A DNA stretch of 64,000 nucleotides from the NCBI RefSeq assembly GCF_000820185.1, contig NZ_CDCA01000022.1, positions 124,323-188,322 of the forward strand, read 5' to 3'. Within the stretch, counting starts at the first letter, position 1. Each line of letters opens with the position of its first letter. This stretch comes from Aeromonas tecta (lineage in GTDB: Bacteria > Pseudomonadota > Gammaproteobacteria > Enterobacterales > Aeromonadaceae). This document shows positions 63,897 to 64,000 of the stretch, one piece after another. The notes under the pieces are model-generated. The model searched no databases. It was not told where the DNA came from and saw only the letters and a program-made list of their open reading frames with translations. The translations under genes and the position numbers were made by a program.

Positions 63897-63985
63897 CCTG
63901 TGGTGGCCCCGCTATCTTAGGTACTTTGACCCTTAGACCGGAGGCTTTGCGTCCCGGACTTTCATCCGGTTTGCCTTTTTTGCAC
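63897..63985 (-). ncRNA. Cyclic-di-GMP-I (GEMM-I) riboswitch in the chiA leader
   Basis: On the minus strand the conserved aptamer core is present: GGCAAACC (63975-63968), then the P2 hairpin CCGGAU-GAAA-GUCCGG with a GNRA tetraloop, then GGGACGCAAAGCCUCCGG (63955-63938) and UCUAA. A second hairpin region containing UAGCGGGGCCACC follows. This is the same order and nearly the same bases as the V. cholerae Vc2 aptamer. It lies about 110-200 nt upstream of the chiA ATG in the sense orientation. The outer boundaries are approximate. Confidence 0.9.
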
Positions 63986-64000
63986 AACTTGATTTGCGAT

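Noticed and set aside
63799-63987. 62-codon open frame in the chiA leader
   Set aside because: It lies across the riboswitch aptamer on the same strand as chiA, with no credible start signal. The RNA structure explains the conservation.

Overview
The window looks like an Aeromonas chromosome (Gammaproteobacteria). The protein sequences, the GC-rich base composition, and several conserved neighbourhoods point the same way: ttrSR-ttrBCA, dnaB-alr, fkpA/slyX/slyD/yheV, and yheT-yheU-prkB-yhfA-crp. Almost all of it is ordinary chromosomal coding sequence. I see no insertion sequence, prophage, integron or CRISPR array.

Layout. 1-3.4 kb: the end of an M32 carboxypeptidase, a VOC protein, and an alkylation-repair pair (Ada-AlkA fusion plus ogt). 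3.4-12 kb: methyltransferases, small cupins, the rRNA hydroxylase rlhA, a LysE-type exporter, a LysR regulator and a FabH-like synthase. 12.1-12.4 kb: three identical tRNA-Tyr genes. 12.5-15.4 kb: a small hypothetical gene, a patatin-like lipase and an exported endonuclease/phosphatase-fold lipoprotein. 15.4-23.1 kb: a complete tetrathionate respiration locus, with ttrBCA divergent from ttrSR. 23.3-33.7 kb: pepE, a marR-emrAB efflux operon, fumC, and trifunctional putA with visible PutA operator motifs. 33.8-36.6 kb: alr and dnaB, each followed by a diverged remnant of its own 3' end. 37-43.3 kb: a Tim44-domain protein, a nucleotidase, small membrane proteins, and a LuxO-type sigma-54 regulator with a further 3'-end remnant. 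43.4-55.6 kb: fkpA, slyX, slyD, yheV (its 3' end repeated four times in tandem), cheV, yheT, a diguanylate cyclase, yheU, prkB, yhfA, crp and rlmA. 55.7-64 kb: a secreted-hydrolase cluster on the minus strand with a TagA/StcE-type M66 protease, a PKD/chitin-binding metalloprotease, and chitinase ChiA under a cyclic-di-GMP-I (GEMM-I) riboswitch.

How the parts work together. ttrS and ttrR should sense tetrathionate and switch on the periplasmic reductase. putA both degrades proline and represses itself. The terminal cluster would let the cell attack chitin and glycoproteins, with chiA tied to cyclic-di-GMP.

The most unusual feature is the repeated occurrence of 3'-end gene fragments directly downstream of intact genes (alr, dnaB, the luxO-like gene, yheV). 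For alr and dnaB the differences fall largely at synonymous positions, so these are remnants of diverged alleles and not fresh duplications. This suggests gene replacement by incoming homologous DNA with untidy junctions just beyond stop codons.
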